The translations under genes and the position numbers were made by a program. Shown piece by piece: positions 8,213 through 17,478 of a stretch of DNA of 64,000 nt. The stretch is from Microvirga vignae (lineage in GTDB: Bacteria; Pseudomonadota; Alphaproteobacteria; Rhizobiales; Beijerinckiaceae). The notes under the pieces were generated by a model that did no database searches, was not told the origin of the DNA, and worked only from the letters and a program-made list of their open reading frames with translations. How positions within the stretch are numbered: the stretch's first letter is position 1; each line of letters opens with the position of its first letter. The stretch lies in assembly GCF_001017175.1 (NCBI RefSeq), contig NZ_LCYG01000019.1, positions 1 to 64,000 of the forward strand, read 5' to 3'.

Positions 8213-8518
8213 GTGCAAACCGACAGCATGAACACTCCCTTAAAAAGGATGAACCGGGACGAGGCCGAGACCATTGCTCTGAGCGCCTTCGCGTTCATCA
8301 CGAGCGATGAGGAACGTATGGGTCGCTTTCTGGCAGTTTCGGGGCTAAGGCCCGATACGATCCGCTCGGCGGCCTCGGAACCCGGCTTTTTCGCCGGAAT
8401 CCTCGATTACATCGCCGCCGACGAGCCTCTTCTGATTGCCCTGGCGAAGGAAATGAACACCAAGCCGGAGCACATCATGGCAGCCCATTGGACCCTCTCG
8501 CCCTCCGAGTTCGACTAA
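8213..8518 (+). CDS. DUF3572 family protein
   Basis: The product is 101 residues from the GTG at 8213, or 96 from the ATG at 8228. It is an all-helical soluble protein with the family's typical N-terminus (AETIALSAFAFITSDEERMGRFLAVSGL). DUF3572 proteins have no known function and are restricted to alphaproteobacteria, often between divK and dinB as here. No strong ribosome binding site separates the candidate starts. It ends 13 nt before dinB, so the two are probably co-transcribed. Confidence 0.85.
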   Translation: MQTDSMNTPLKRMNRDEAETIALSAFAFITSDEERMGRFLAVSGLRPDTIRSAASEPGFFAGILDYIAADEPLLIALAKEMNTKPEHIMAAHWTLSPSEFD

Positions 8519-8531
8519 CCGCCCTCACGCC

Positions 8532-9809
8532 ATGAGCAGCGCTCCCTTCTGCCGCGATTGCCTCAACCTCGCAGCCTCGCCCCTGGCGGAGCGGTGTGCC
8601 GCCTGCGGGTCGCCGCGCCTGCTGCGGCACAAGGAGCGCGACACTCTCTCCATCGCCCATGTGGATTGCGATGCCTTCTTTGCGGCGGTGGAGAAGCGAG
8701 ACGACGCGAGTCTCGCCAACAAACCGGTGATCATCGGCGGTGGCAAGCGTGGGGTGGTGTCGACCGCCTGCTACGTGGCTCGCACCTACGGCGTGCGCTC
8801 GGCCATGCCCATGTTCCAGGCCTTGAAGCTATGCCCTCACGCGGTGGTGATCCCGCCGAACGGCGAGAAATACCGCAAGGCGGGACACGAGGTGCGCGAA
8901 CTGATGCTGGAATTGACGCCGCTCGTGGAGCCGGTTTCCATCGATGAGGCCTTTCTCGACCTCACGGGAACCGAGCGGCTCCATCACGGCAGCCCGGCTT
9001 TGACGCTCGCCCGCTTCGCCCACAAGGTGGAGGAGGAGATCGGGATCACGATCTCGGTTGGGCTCTCCTATAACAAGTTCCTCGCCAAGATCGCCTCGGA
9101 TTTCCAGAAGCCGCGCGGGTTCTCGATCATCGGACGGGAGGAGGCTCCCGCCTTCCTGGCGGACAAGCCCGTCGGCATCATCCCCGGCATCGGAGCCTCC
9201 GCTCAAGCACGGCTTGCGAAGGTGGGCGTCACGCAGATCGCGCATCTGCGCGACGTTCCCCTTAAGATTCTGTTCGAAGCCTTGGGCAGGGACGCCCAGC
9301 GGCTTTCACGCCTCGCCTGGGCCGAGGACACGCGGCGCGTGACACCGGAACGGGAGACCAAGAGCATCTCGGCGGAGACCACGTTCGACATGGATCTGAA
9401 ATCCTTCGACGATCTGGAGCCGATCCTCTGGCGCCTCTCGGAAAAGGTCTCACGACGTCTGAAGGCGGCGGAACTTGCCGGGCGGAGCGTAACCTTGAAG
9501 CTGAAGGACAAGGACTTCCGGCTTCTCACCCGTACCCGTTCAGGCCTCGCCCCCACGCAGCTTGCCGCGCGTTTATTCGAGCCTGCAAGGCAACTCCTGA
9601 AAGCCTCATGCGACGGTACGGCCTATCGCCTGATCGGCATTGGCGCTGCGGATCTGTGCGATGGTGGCGAGGCAGATAAAGGCGATCTGGCGGATCAGAG
9701 CGTGATCAAGCAGGCTCAGATGGAATCCGCCATCGACAAAATCCGCGACAAGTTCGGAGCCGCAGCCCTTCAGAAGGGCATCGCGCTGCGCAACAAGCCT
9801 CAGCGCTGA
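8532..9809 (+). CDS. dinB: DNA polymerase IV with N-terminal zinc-knuckle extension
   Basis: The 425-residue Y-family polymerase performs error-prone translesion synthesis. Catalytic acidic residues are Asp45 (HVDCDAFF) and the Asp138-Glu139 pair in SIDEAFLD; the helix-hairpin-helix segment is IPGIGASAQARL, and the little-finger domain follows. An N-terminal extension of about 38 residues carries four Cys (7, 10, 22, 25) in CxxC-N11-CxxC form, a probable zinc knuckle absent from E. coli DinB but seen in alphaproteobacterial homologues. No terminal beta-clamp motif is obvious; the tail ends in RNKPQR. The 3' end overlaps eipB tail to tail by 10 nt. Confidence 0.92.
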   Translation: MSSAPFCRDCLNLAASPLAERCAACGSPRLLRHKERDTLSIAHVDCDAFFAAVEKRDDASLANKPVIIGGGKRGVVSTACYVARTYGVRSAMPMFQALKLCPHAVVIPPNGEKYRKAGHEVRELMLELTPLVEPVSIDEAFLDLTGTERLHHGSPALTLARFAHKVEEEIGITISVGLSYNKFLAKIASDFQKPRGFSIIGREEAPAFLADKPVGIIPGIGASAQARLAKVGVTQIAHLRDVPLKILFEALGRDAQRLSRLAWAEDTRRVTPERETKSISAETTFDMDLKSFDDLEPILWRLSEKVSRRLKAAELAGRSVTLKLKDKDFRLLTRTRSGLAPTQLAARLFEPARQLLKASCDGTAYRLIGIGAADLCDGGEADKGDLADQSVIKQAQMESAIDKIRDKFGAAALQKGIALRNKPQR

Positions 9810-10636
9810 CAGGTGCTCGTGACGGCCGGAACCTCCAGGCTCTTGAGGTCGCCCTTCAAGGCGAAGTCGCCGTAATCGATCTTCAGAGCGCGGGCGATGC
9901 CGTTCTCGTAAAGCTCCAGTGAAATCTTATAGACCGGCTCCCGGTCGGCACTGCCCTCTTCATAATAGCTGATGGTCACGGGCCAGCGCGGCGTCTTCGC
10001 CAAGACTTCCTGATGTACCGGTCCCTCTAGGTTGCCCCCTGCTCCCGGCTCGATCTTGCGGCCGATCAGGCTCAGGGTCTCATAAATCTTCTTGCCGTCA
10101 TCCGAGCCGTCATAGACCCGAACCGAATAGGTGGTTTCCCCCTTCCGGGCCATTTCGATCAGGCGCCTCATGTGCTCGGTCGGAAAAGTCGGCTGCCCCG
10201 CGGCCGCGAAGGTCTCATTGCGGGGCTGCTTGAAGCGGACATCAAGCGAGCCATCGGGCCGCAACTGAGCATCGCCGTCGACGCCGTCCCGCACAAGCCC
10301 CTGTGTGGTCGATGAACTCTTGAAACGCATCGACAGGCCATCGCCCGACTCAAAGGTGGTAGTCTGCGTATCGAGGGTGCGCGAGCCGGAGTCGCCGCCG
10401 TCGAGCACAGTGACCTGGCGGTAGTTCAGCGTGTAGCCGTCGCAGGCATCGCCGGCGAATTCCATGGCGATGCGCCCTTTTGCCGCCTCGACGCCCTTGG
10501 TGCCACCCGAGCGCAGGAGCGACAAATCATACACGGCCCTGTGCGGCACAAGGACAACGGGTGTCCTGGCGGCTTCCGCCCAAGCGGGGCTGAGAATGGC
10601 GAAGGTCAGGCCGGTGGCCACGATAAGGGAACGCAT
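9800..10636 (-). CDS. eipB: Envelope integrity protein EipB (DUF1849)
   Basis: The 278-residue periplasmic protein has a signal peptide (MRSLIVATGLTFAILSPAWA) and then the DUF1849 fold. In Brucella, EipB forms a beta-spiral held by one disulfide between two conserved Cys and maintains the envelope together with lipoprotein and LPS pathways. The two matching Cys are visible, in GDACDGY and in the last residues TSTCQR. I chose the ATG at 10636 because GGAG lies 7 nt upstream; the longer frame reads through the dispersed palindrome at 10658-10771. The gene is monocistronic. Confidence 0.88.
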   Translation of the reverse strand: MRSLIVATGLTFAILSPAWAEAARTPVVLVPHRAVYDLSLLRSGGTKGVEAAKGRIAMEFAGDACDGYTLNYRQVTVLDGGDSGSRTLDTQTTTFESGDGLSMRFKSSSTTQGLVRDGVDGDAQLRPDGSLDVRFKQPRNETFAAAGQPTFPTEHMRRLIEMARKGETTYSVRVYDGSDDGKKIYETLSLIGRKIEPGAGGNLEGPVHQEVLAKTPRWPVTISYYEEGSADREPVYKISLELYENGIARALKIDYGDFALKGDLKSLEVPAVTSTCQR

Positions 10637-10657
10637 GACATCTCCAGGTTTCGCCTT

Positions 10658-10771
10658 GAGCATCGGACGAGAAAAGTGGAATGCACTTTTGGGATTCAAT
10701 CCGATGCTCCCTTGTTTAGCGGCGTATCGTTGAAAGCGGAAAACCGGATCCACTTTTCCGCATGATGCGCC
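10658..10771. repeat. Composite dispersed palindrome (two units)
   Basis: The left unit is bounded by GAGCATCGGA (10658-10667) and TCCGATGCTC (10700-10709), with GAAAAGTGGAATGCACTTTTGG inside it split by the axis. The right unit (about 10721-10771) contains GCGGAAAACCGG-ATCCACTTTTCCGC. Both halves share sequence with the elements at 7351 and 60603. The element separates the eipB and RidA promoters. Confidence 0.8.
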
Positions 10772-10875
10772 AAGCGAAAATAGGAGCACCTTGAGGACAG
10801 GGCAATGTTCCGCCTTGCGTCCTAACGCGCCATCCGCCACAAATCCCCCACACTGTTACACGCAGAGGGAACCCC

Positions 10876-11346
10876 ATGAGCGCAGTCGACAAGAAACTTC
10901 AGGAGCTGGGAATCACCCTGCCGACTCCGGCAGCCCCCGTCGCCAATTACGTCCCGTTCGTGCGCACCGGCAACCTGGTCATCATCTCAGGCCAGCTCTG
11001 CCTCGGCCTGGACGGCAAGCTCGCCGATGCCCACAAGGGCAAGCTCGGTGCAGAGATCTCTCCGGAGGTCGGCCAGCAGGCTGCGCGGCTTTGCGCGATC
11101 AATCTGCTCGCTCAGCTCAAAGCGGCTGTCGGCGATCTCGACAACGTCACGCGCTGCGTGCGTCTCGGCGGATTCATCAACGCCGTGCCCACCTTCGCCG
11201 CGCTTGCGCCTGTCATGAACGGTGCGTCGGACCTCATGGTCGAGGTGCTCGGCGATGCGGGCCGTCACGCCCGCTCCACCATCGGCGTCGCCGAGCTGCC
11301 GCTCGATGCCTGTGTCGAAGTCGAAGGAATGTTCGAAGTCAAATGA
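10876..11346 (+). CDS. RidA-family protein
   Basis: The 156-residue protein belongs to the RidA/YjgF superfamily, trimers that hydrolyse reactive enamine/imine intermediates made by PLP enzymes. It shows the family blocks FVRTGNLVIISGQL and, near the C-terminus, HARSTIGVAELPLDACVEVE. The Arg in ARST corresponds to the catalytic Arg of active RidA proteins. Length and the N-terminal MSAVDKKLQELGITLPTP match the longer YjgF subgroup. The start has GAGGG about 9 nt upstream. The stop overlaps the start of the GDPD gene (ATGA), which makes an operon. Confidence 0.9.
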   Translation: MSAVDKKLQELGITLPTPAAPVANYVPFVRTGNLVIISGQLCLGLDGKLADAHKGKLGAEISPEVGQQAARLCAINLLAQLKAAVGDLDNVTRCVRLGGFINAVPTFAALAPVMNGASDLMVEVLGDAGRHARSTIGVAELPLDACVEVEGMFEVK

Positions 11347-12095
11347 GCACGCCCAGCTGGCTTGTCGCGAAGCCGATCGCTCATCGCGGCCTCCATAACA
11401 AGGCAAACGGCGTCATCGAGAACACCCTCTCGGCTGCGGAAGCCGCCATCGCGCGCGGCTTCCCCATCGAGCTCGATGTTCAGCTGACCGCCGACAATGA
11501 GGCCATCGTGTTCCACGATTTCGAGCTGGATCGCCTTACCGGCGAGACCGGCCTGGTCGCCGAACGCAACCTCTCTGCTCTCACGGGGATCGGAATTTCC
11601 GGAACCATGGGCGGGGATAATATTCCCGCGTTCAAGGACTATCTTGCCAGGATCGCCGGGCGCACCCCGCTGGTCATCGAGATCAAGAGCAAGTTCAACG
11701 GCGATATGCGTCTGACCAAGCGCGTGATCGAGATCCTGAACGACTATAGCGGTCCCTTCGTGGTGAAGTCCTTCGATCCGGACATCGTTGCCTACTTGCG
11801 CCACTATGCGCCAAACATCACGCGCGGCTTCATCGGCGAGCTGGAATATGCCTCGAAGTCCGACAGCTTCCTCAGCCCTGAGCAGAAGCACCGGTTCGCG
11901 AACCTACTGCATTTCGAAGAGACGCAGCCGCACTTCCTGTCCTGGCGCGTGAAGGACCTGCCCTGTGCGTCGACCTACCTCAGCAGGCTTCTGGGCCACC
12001 TGCCCGTCATGACCTGGACCGTGCGCAATCCGGAAGACCGCGCCCGCGCCGAGAAGCATGCGGACCAGATGGTGTTTGAGGGCTTCCTGCCCTAA
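11343..12095 (+). CDS. Glycerophosphodiester phosphodiesterase-family protein
   Basis: The 250-residue protein has the GDPD barrel signature: His-Arg-Gly (IAHRGLHNKANGVIEN), the metal pair ELDVQLT and the second His in FHDFELDRLTG. The enzyme cleaves glycerophosphodiesters to glycerol-3-phosphate and an alcohol. No signal peptide is seen, so it is probably cytoplasmic. The start at 11343 is fixed by ATGA overlap with the RidA gene. A strong inverted repeat follows 7 nt after the stop. A much longer frame from 10791 reads the RidA region out of frame and is not real. Confidence 0.9.
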   Translation: MSTPSWLVAKPIAHRGLHNKANGVIENTLSAAEAAIARGFPIELDVQLTADNEAIVFHDFELDRLTGETGLVAERNLSALTGIGISGTMGGDNIPAFKDYLARIAGRTPLVIEIKSKFNGDMRLTKRVIEILNDYSGPFVVKSFDPDIVAYLRHYAPNITRGFIGELEYASKSDSFLSPEQKHRFANLLHFEETQPHFLSWRVKDLPCASTYLSRLLGHLPVMTWTVRNPEDRARAEKHADQMVFEGFLP

Positions 12096-12102
12096 CCGTT
12101 GC

Positions 12103-12150
12103 AAGGATCCCGCCGAGTGATTAGCTCTAGGCTTGAACGGCGGGATCCTT
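12103..12150. terminator. 13-bp inverted repeat between the GDPD and GNAT genes
   Basis: AAGGATCCCGCCG (12103-12115) pairs perfectly with CGGCGGGATCCTT (12138-12150) around a 22-nt loop. It ends 7 nt before the GTG start at 12158. It probably terminates the RidA-GDPD operon, but no T-run follows, and it would also occlude the ribosome binding site of the next gene on a read-through transcript. Confidence 0.55.
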
Positions 12151-12157
12151 CCACTCA

Positions 12158-13339
12158 GTGACATTCCAAGTCAAAATCGCCCAAGGCCTGAAAGCGGTCT
12201 CTGCCGCCGCCTGGGATGCCTGTGCCCTGAAAACAGGCTCGGGCGATGACGATCCGTTCAACCCCTTCGTTTCCTATGCCTTTCTGTCCGCGCTGGAGGA
12301 TTCCGGCTGCGTTGGTGCGAAGACCGGTTGGGCCCCCGTGCATGTGCTGGTCGAGGACGAGGGCGGAGCCTTGCTCGGCGCGGCCCCCTGCTATGTGAAA
12401 TCTCACTCTCAGGGTGAGTACGTGTTCGACCATTCGTGGGCGGATGCCTATGAGCGAGCGGGCGGGCGCTATTACCCCAAGCTTCAGGTCTCCGTCCCCT
12501 TCACGCCCGTCACCGGCCCTCGCCTTCTCGTGCCGAATGGGCCGCAGGCCGGGAATGTGCGGGCTCATCTGATCGCGGGCCTGCGCGCGTTACGGGATCA
12601 GATCGGAGCCTCCTCGATTCATGCCACCTTCCTCCAGCAGGACGATCTTGAGGCGTTCACGGACCACGATTTCCTGCGGCGCGACGACCAGCAGTTTCAC
12701 TGGCTCAATGAAGGCTACAGCAGCTTCGATGATTTCATGAGCGCCCTCACCTCCCGCAAGCGCAAGGCTATCAAGCGCGAGCGGCGGGATGCCCTCGCGA
12801 ACGACATCTCGATCGAATGGGTGACAGGGCCTGAGATCACGGAAGCCCATTGGGATGCGTTCTTCGCCTTCTACATGGATACGGGTTCGCGCAAATGGGG
12901 GCGGCCTTATCTCAACCGCCGCTTCTTTTCGCTCATCGGCGAGCGCATGGCCGACCGGGTGCTGCTCGTCATGGCCAAACGCGAGGGGCGCCATATCGCG
13001 GGCGCCATCAATTTCATGGGCGACACGCGGCTTTATGGACGCAACTGGGGCTGCATCGAGGATCATCCCTTCCTGCATTTCGAGGTCTGCTATTATCAGG
13101 CCATCGAGTTCGCCATCGCACGCGGTCTCGACCGGGTGGAAGCGGGCGCCCAGGGCGAGCATAAACTCGCGCGGGGTTATCAACCGGTGATCACCTCATC
13201 GGCCCATGACATCGCCGACCCGGCGTTACGCCGGGCGGTGCAGGCCTATCTCCAGCAGGAGCGTGCCTACGTGTCCGAGGCCGCCAAGGAACTGGCGGAG
13301 GCCACGCCTTTCAAGTACCGGAATGAAAACCAGGACTAG
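12158..13339 (+). CDS. GNAT/FemAB-like acyltransferase (COG3146-type)
   Basis: The 393-residue protein matches the family described as peptidogalycan biosynthesis/recognition proteins (DUF482, COG3146). It has the N-terminal ISAxAWDAC-like segment (VSAAAWDACA), DPFNPFVSYAFLSALEDSG, the YVFDHSWADAYER motif and the central KRKAIKRERRDA basic helix, with the GNAT-fold region after it. The substrate is unknown; homologues are annotated as N-acetyltransferases. The GTG start lies just past a strong inverted repeat. The stop overlaps the FMN reductase gene tail to tail by 4 nt. Confidence 0.85.
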   Translation: MTFQVKIAQGLKAVSAAAWDACALKTGSGDDDPFNPFVSYAFLSALEDSGCVGAKTGWAPVHVLVEDEGGALLGAAPCYVKSHSQGEYVFDHSWADAYERAGGRYYPKLQVSVPFTPVTGPRLLVPNGPQAGNVRAHLIAGLRALRDQIGASSIHATFLQQDDLEAFTDHDFLRRDDQQFHWLNEGYSSFDDFMSALTSRKRKAIKRERRDALANDISIEWVTGPEITEAHWDAFFAFYMDTGSRKWGRPYLNRRFFSLIGERMADRVLLVMAKREGRHIAGAINFMGDTRLYGRNWGCIEDHPFLHFEVCYYQAIEFAIARGLDRVEAGAQGEHKLARGYQPVITSSAHDIADPALRRAVQAYLQQERAYVSEAAKELAEATPFKYRNENQD

Positions 13340-13929
13340 GAATCCAGCGTCTTTTGCTGCGCCGAACGGGCAAAAGCGACGAAGCCCTTCAGGTATGCCC
13401 GAAGCTGCTCCTCGATCTTCTGATCTGCGAATGTTCCATCCTGGTTGAACACAGTCTGGGCCCGGGACACCATCAAGCGTTTCCCCGACCAGAGCTCCGC
13501 CCCCAAGGTGCGCAGGACCGGAAGCCAGGCATTCTGGGACAGGATGGTTCCGAAACCGCCAGGAGAAGCGCCGATCAGCGCAACGGGCTTACCGCCGAAA
13601 ACACGTGGGATATCGGCCGGTGGGCGGGAGAGCCAATCGATGGCATTCTTGAACACGCCAGGGATCGAGTTGTTGTATTCCGGCGTCACCAGAAGCAGCC
13701 CGTCCGCAGCCGCGATTGCTCCCTTTAGGGCAGAAACCTGCTCTGGAACTCCCTCGGCCGCCTCCACGTCGCCGTCGTACAGCGGAATGCCGCGGATGGT
13801 CTCGATGACGAGTTCAGAATCCTCCGGCATCAGCCCCGCTGCGCTCCGCAGCAGTGCCGAGTTGTATGAGGCTTGGCGCAGGCTTCCAGAAAGGCCGATC
13901 AGCTTCGTCACGTTGACCTCGTGTTCCAT
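13336..13929 (-). CDS. NADPH-dependent FMN reductase-family flavoprotein
   Basis: The 197-residue flavodoxin-fold protein carries the FMN phosphate loop GLSGSLRQASYN and the second motif TPEYNNSIPGVFKNAIDW. These match the NADPH-dependent FMN reductase family, which includes chromate/quinone reductases such as ChrR and ArsH-like proteins. It is a soluble enzyme, and the in vivo acceptor cannot be told. The start may be the ATG at 13929 or, more like the family, the GTG at 13911 with GAGG 5 nt upstream (MTKLIGLSGSLR). It is convergent with the GNAT gene. Confidence 0.9.
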   Translation of the reverse strand: MEHEVNVTKLIGLSGSLRQASYNSALLRSAAGLMPEDSELVIETIRGIPLYDGDVEAAEGVPEQVSALKGAIAAADGLLLVTPEYNNSIPGVFKNAIDWLSRPPADIPRVFGGKPVALIGASPGGFGTILSQNAWLPVLRTLGAELWSGKRLMVSRAQTVFNQDGTFADQKIEEQLRAYLKGFVAFARSAQQKTLDS

Positions 13930-14008
13930 CAGGGGCTTATCACAGGTTAACGTACCCTGCGGGAAAGTGGATGCTCTTTCCTAAGCAGGATGTGGCGCTT
14001 GAAAAGGC

Positions 14009-14044
14009 AAAAGCCGCACCGGCTTCTTGGCCGATGCGGCTTTT
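14009..14044 (-). terminator. Terminator after the clpA operon
   Basis: AAAAGCCGCA (14009-14018) pairs with TGCGGCTTTT (14035-14044), with further pairing inside (CCGGC/GCCGA). The T-run follows the stem on both strands. It lies 30 nt past the stop of the small membrane protein gene at 14075. Confidence 0.85.
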
Positions 14045-14074
14045 CGAAAGTCAGGTCCCGGAGATCTGCTCTCG

Positions 14075-14326
14075 TTAAAGAGCATCGGTGATGGTCTTGA
14101 GACCGTCCATCAGGGCCGCCGGAGACGTTCCGAGCGCGGCGAGCCCCACATTCAGCAGCCAGTAGCAGCCGAAAATGATGGCGGGCACGAGGATCCAGCC
14201 GAGGACTTCCTCGAACCACACCCGCCGCCGCCGGCGCTGCTCGCGCTTTTCGCGCCAGGACAGCTTCGGCGGAGGCTCGATGATCCGGGTGGCCTCGATC
14301 GGGGCCTCATGCAACTCAGTCGTCAT
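14075..14326 (-). CDS. Small single-pass membrane protein downstream of clpA
   Basis: The 83-residue product has an acidic/Pro N-terminus, a very basic stretch (REKREQRRRRRVW) and one membrane helix (VLGWILVPAIIFGCYWLLNVGLAAL). The basic segment before the helix predicts a cytoplasmic N-terminus. Its ATG overlaps the clpA stop by 4 nt (ATGA), so it is the last gene of the clpS-clpA transcript. I recognise no family function. A role near the ClpAP machine would be a guess from position only. Confidence 0.7.
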   Translation of the reverse strand: MTTELHEAPIEATRIIEPPPKLSWREKREQRRRRRVWFEEVLGWILVPAIIFGCYWLLNVGLAALGTSPAALMDGLKTITDAL

Positions 14327-16785
14327 GCTCTAACCAATGGAACCTTGGGAACAGTACGGATACCTCCGCCCCCATTACCACCTGATCCCTTCGGTTTCAC
14401 GGACTTTTTCGTCTTGGAGGAAGCCGACTTCGCCCGCGGCTTCTTCTTGGCGGCCACCACGACCTTTTCAGGCTTCGGCTTGACCGGGCCCTCGAGGTAC
14501 TCGAAGCCGAGGCTCTGCAGGCCGATCTCGTCCGTGTTGACCACGACCTTGACCGCGCCGCCGTTCTTCAGGCGTCCGAACAGCACCTCATCCGCCAGCG
14601 GCGTCTTGATGGTGGACTGGATCAGGCGGCCCATTGGGCGAGCGCCCATGGCCTCGTCGTATCCGTGCTCGACCAGCCAGTCGCGGGCCTCGTCGGTGAG
14701 CTCGATGGACACGTTGCGGTCCGCGAGCTGCGCATCAAGCTGCATGACGAACTTGTCGACCACCTTCTGCACCACCTCCTTCGGCAGGTGGCCGAAGGAA
14801 ATGACCGCGTCGAGACGGTTGCGGAATTCCGGTGTGAACAGCTTGTTGATCGCCTCCGTGTCCTCGCCCTCACGCTTGGTGCGGGTGAAGCCATAGGCCG
14901 GACGGGCCATGTCGGCGGCGCCCGCATTCGTGGTCATGATGATGATCACGTTGCGGAAATCGACCTGCTTGCCGTTATGATCCGTCAGCTTTCCGTGGTC
15001 CATGACCTGGAGCAGGATGTTGAACAGATCCGGATGCGCCTTCTCGATCTCGTCGAGCAGAAGCACGCAATGCGGATGCTGGTCCACGCCATCGGTCAGG
15101 AGACCGCCCTGATCGAAGCCCACATAGCCGGGAGGCGCGCCGATCAGCCGGCTGACCGTGTGTCGCTCCATGTACTCCGACATATCGAAGCGCAGGAGCT
15201 CAACACCGAGCGAGGCCGCGAGCTGCTTGGCTACCTCCGTCTTGCCGACACCCGTAGGGCCCGCGAAGAGGTAGGAACCGATGGGCTTCTCCGCATCACG
15301 CAGGCCCGCACGGGCGAGCTTGATGGCGGAGGACAGGGCCTCGATGGCCTTGTCCTGACCATAGACCACCCGCTTCAGGGTCTCCTGCAGGTGCTCGAGC
15401 ACCTCCGCATCGTCCTTCGACACGGTCTTGGGCGGGATGCGCGCCATGGTGGCGATGGTGGCCTCGATCTCCTTGATGCCGATGGTCTTCTTGCGACGGC
15501 CTTCGGGCAGGAGCATCTGCGACGCGCCGGTCTCGTCGATCACGTCGATCGCCTTGTCCGGCAGCTTGCGGTCGTTGATGTAGCGGGCGGAGAGCTCCAC
15601 CGCCGCCTTGACGGCCTCGTTGGTATACTTAAGCTTGTGGAAATTCTCGAAGTACGGCTTCAGGCCCTTCACGATCTCGATGGCATCCGGCAGCGACGGC
15701 TCGTTCACGTCGATCTTCTGGAAGCGACGAACGAGAGCGCGGTCCTTCTCGAAATACTGGCGGTATTCCTTGTAGGTCGTGGAGCCGATGCAGCGCAGCG
15801 TGCCCTGAGCGAGCGCGGGCTTGAGCAGGTTCGAGGCATCCATCGCGCCGCCGGAGGTCGCACCGGCACCGATGACGGTGTGGATCTCGTCGATGAACAT
15901 GATCGCGTTTGGGTGTGACTCGATCTCCTTCATCACCTGCTTCAGGCGCTCCTCGAAGTCACCGCGATAGCGGGTGCCGGCGAGCAGAGTGCCCATGTCG
16001 AGGGCGAAGACCGTGGCGCCCTGGAGAACTTCCGGCACCTCGCCCTGCACAATCTTGCGGGCAAGGCCTTCCGCGATGGCGGTCTTGCCGACGCCGGGAT
16101 CGCCGACGAGGAGCGGGTTGTTCTTCTGACGGCGGCAGAGAACTTGGATCGTGCGCTGCACCTCGGCCTCGCGGCCGATCAACGGATCGATCTTACCTTC
16201 CTTGGCCTTCTTGTTCAGATTGACGCAGTAAGCCTCGAGCGCATCGCCCTTCTTCTTGCCGCGCGTATCGGACTCGTCCTGGGTCGGACGCTCATTGGAG
16301 GATTCCTCCTCCGTGCCACGCGGCGAGCGGCTCTCGGTGAGGCCCGGGCGCTTGGCGATGCCGTGGCTGATATAGTTCACGGCGTCGTAGCGGGTCATGT
16401 CCTGCTCTTGCAGGAAATAGGCGGCATGGCTCTCGCGCTCGGCGAAGATCGCGACGAGCACGTTGGCACCGGTCACCTCGTCGCGGCCCGAGGACTGGAC
16501 ATGGATCACAGCGCGCTGGATCACGCGCTGGAAACCGGCCGTCGGCTTGGAATCCTGGCGTCCATCGGCAACAAGGTTGGCGAGCTCGCTGTCAACGTAA
16601 TCGACCAGGTTCCGGCGAAGGACATCGAGATCGACATTGCAGGCCCGCATCACGGCGGCCGCATCCTGGTCGTCGATCAGTGCGAGGAGGAGGTGTTCGA
16701 GGGTTGCATATTCGTGGCGGCGCTCGCCCGCGAGAGCGAGGGCTCGGTGAAGGGCTTGTTCAAGACTGCGAGAAAAGCTCGGCAA
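14323..16785 (-). CDS. clpA: ATP-dependent Clp protease ATP-binding subunit ClpA
   Basis: The 820-residue AAA+ unfoldase feeds substrates into ClpP. Domains in order are the Clp N-domain (1-145), a charged linker, AAA1 with Walker A GDPGVGKT at 228-235 and Walker B IMFIDEIH, and AAA2 with GPTGVGKT near 515 and [12 protein letters not shown]. The C-terminal D2-small domain ends near residue 765. A Lys/Pro/Ala-rich tail of about 50 residues ([16 protein letters not shown]...) follows and is absent from E. coli ClpA. The clpS gene lies 31 nt upstream on the same strand, the usual order, which supports N-end rule degradation. Confidence 0.96.
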   Translation of the reverse strand: MPSFSRSLEQALHRALALAGERRHEYATLEHLLLALIDDQDAAAVMRACNVDLDVLRRNLVDYVDSELANLVADGRQDSKPTAGFQRVIQRAVIHVQSSGRDEVTGANVLVAIFAERESHAAYFLQEQDMTRYDAVNYISHGIAKRPGLTESRSPRGTEEESSNERPTQDESDTRGKKKGDALEAYCVNLNKKAKEGKIDPLIGREAEVQRTIQVLCRRQKNNPLLVGDPGVGKTAIAEGLARKIVQGEVPEVLQGATVFALDMGTLLAGTRYRGDFEERLKQVMKEIESHPNAIMFIDEIHTVIGAGATSGGAMDASNLLKPALAQGTLRCIGSTTYKEYRQYFEKDRALVRRFQKIDVNEPSLPDAIEIVKGLKPYFENFHKLKYTNEAVKAAVELSARYINDRKLPDKAIDVIDETGASQMLLPEGRRKKTIGIKEIEATIATMARIPPKTVSKDDAEVLEHLQETLKRVVYGQDKAIEALSSAIKLARAGLRDAEKPIGSYLFAGPTGVGKTEVAKQLAASLGVELLRFDMSEYMERHTVSRLIGAPPGYVGFDQGGLLTDGVDQHPHCVLLLDEIEKAHPDLFNILLQVMDHGKLTDHNGKQVDFRNVIIIMTTNAGAADMARPAYGFTRTKREGEDTEAINKLFTPEFRNRLDAVISFGHLPKEVVQKVVDKFVMQLDAQLADRNVSIELTDEARDWLVEHGYDEAMGARPMGRLIQSTIKTPLADEVLFGRLKNGGAVKVVVNTDEIGLQSLGFEYLEGPVKPKPEKVVVAAKKKPRAKSASSKTKKSVKPKGSGGNGGGGIRTVPKVPLVRA

Positions 16786-16816
16786 CGGCTTGTCCTTTAT
16801 GAGACGGGTCTCTCGG

Positions 16817-17209
16817 CTAATTCTTTTCCATCACGCATTGCAGAGGGTGCTGGTGCTTACGGGCAAAATCCATCACCTGGGTCACCTTGGTCTCCGCAAC
16901 CTCGTAGGTAAAAACTCCACACTCCCCGACGCCGTTCTGGTGCACATGAAGCATGATCCGGGTCGCATCCTCACGATTCTTATTGAAGAAGCGCTCCAGC
17001 ACATGCACCACGAACTCCATCGGGGTATAATCGTCGTTCAAAAGAAGAACGCGGTAAAGGTTCGGCCGTTTCGTGCGCGGTTTGACTTTCGTGACGATGG
17101 CGGTGTTCGAGCGGCCATCATCGTCGCCACCAGGGGGCTGTGACCCGCCGGCAGCGGAAAGTGGAAACCGCTTCGTCCGGATCAAAGTGTCCTGAGCTAA
17201 CCGCAGCAT
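16817..17209 (-). CDS. clpS: ClpA adaptor protein ClpS
   Basis: The 130-residue adaptor binds destabilising N-terminal residues and delivers these N-degron substrates to ClpAP. The substrate pocket motif [14 protein letters not shown] and the following HVLERFF helix are conserved, as is the ClpA-binding segment near [20 protein letters not shown]. The N-terminus is about 25 residues longer than E. coli ClpS; an internal start near residue 39 is possible. It lies 31 nt upstream of clpA on the same strand. Confidence 0.95.
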   Translation of the reverse strand: MLRLAQDTLIRTKRFPLSAAGGSQPPGGDDDGRSNTAIVTKVKPRTKRPNLYRVLLLNDDYTPMEFVVHVLERFFNKNREDATRIMLHVHQNGVGECGVFTYEVAETKVTQVMDFARKHQHPLQCVMEKN

Positions 17210-17417
17210 GATATTTCGACCGACCCCTTCTTATTGGCCCCTGCCCTGCAGCCCGCCTTTCCGCTCAGGCCCCAGCACCAGAGTCAAATGTATAGTCGCT
17301 CCATTCGGTTCGCTAGATCAACCAGATGGGTGCTCATATCAGCCATGAGAAGCGCGACATCTTCGTCACTCTCTCGTGAGGTCGGCCAAGGCCAAGCCTC
17401 GGAGGCTTAAAACGCGA

Positions 17418-17443
17418 AACGCCCGGCATTGCGGCCGGGCGTT
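17418..17443 (-). terminator. Hairpin terminator after the phasin gene
   Basis: AACGCCCGG (17418-17426) pairs with CCGGGCGTT (17435-17443) around an 8-nt loop. It lies 36 nt downstream of the phasin stop. On the minus strand it runs into TTCGCGTTTT. Confidence 0.8.
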
Positions 17444-17478
17444 CCATTCAAAACCGGGAAAGACAGTCAGGCTTGGGC

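Noticed and set aside
10791..11342. N-terminal extension of the GDPD frame across the RidA gene
   Set aside because: It reads RidA out of frame and gives Arg/Ser-rich sequence. The GDPD domain starts at the ATG at 11343, which overlaps the RidA stop.
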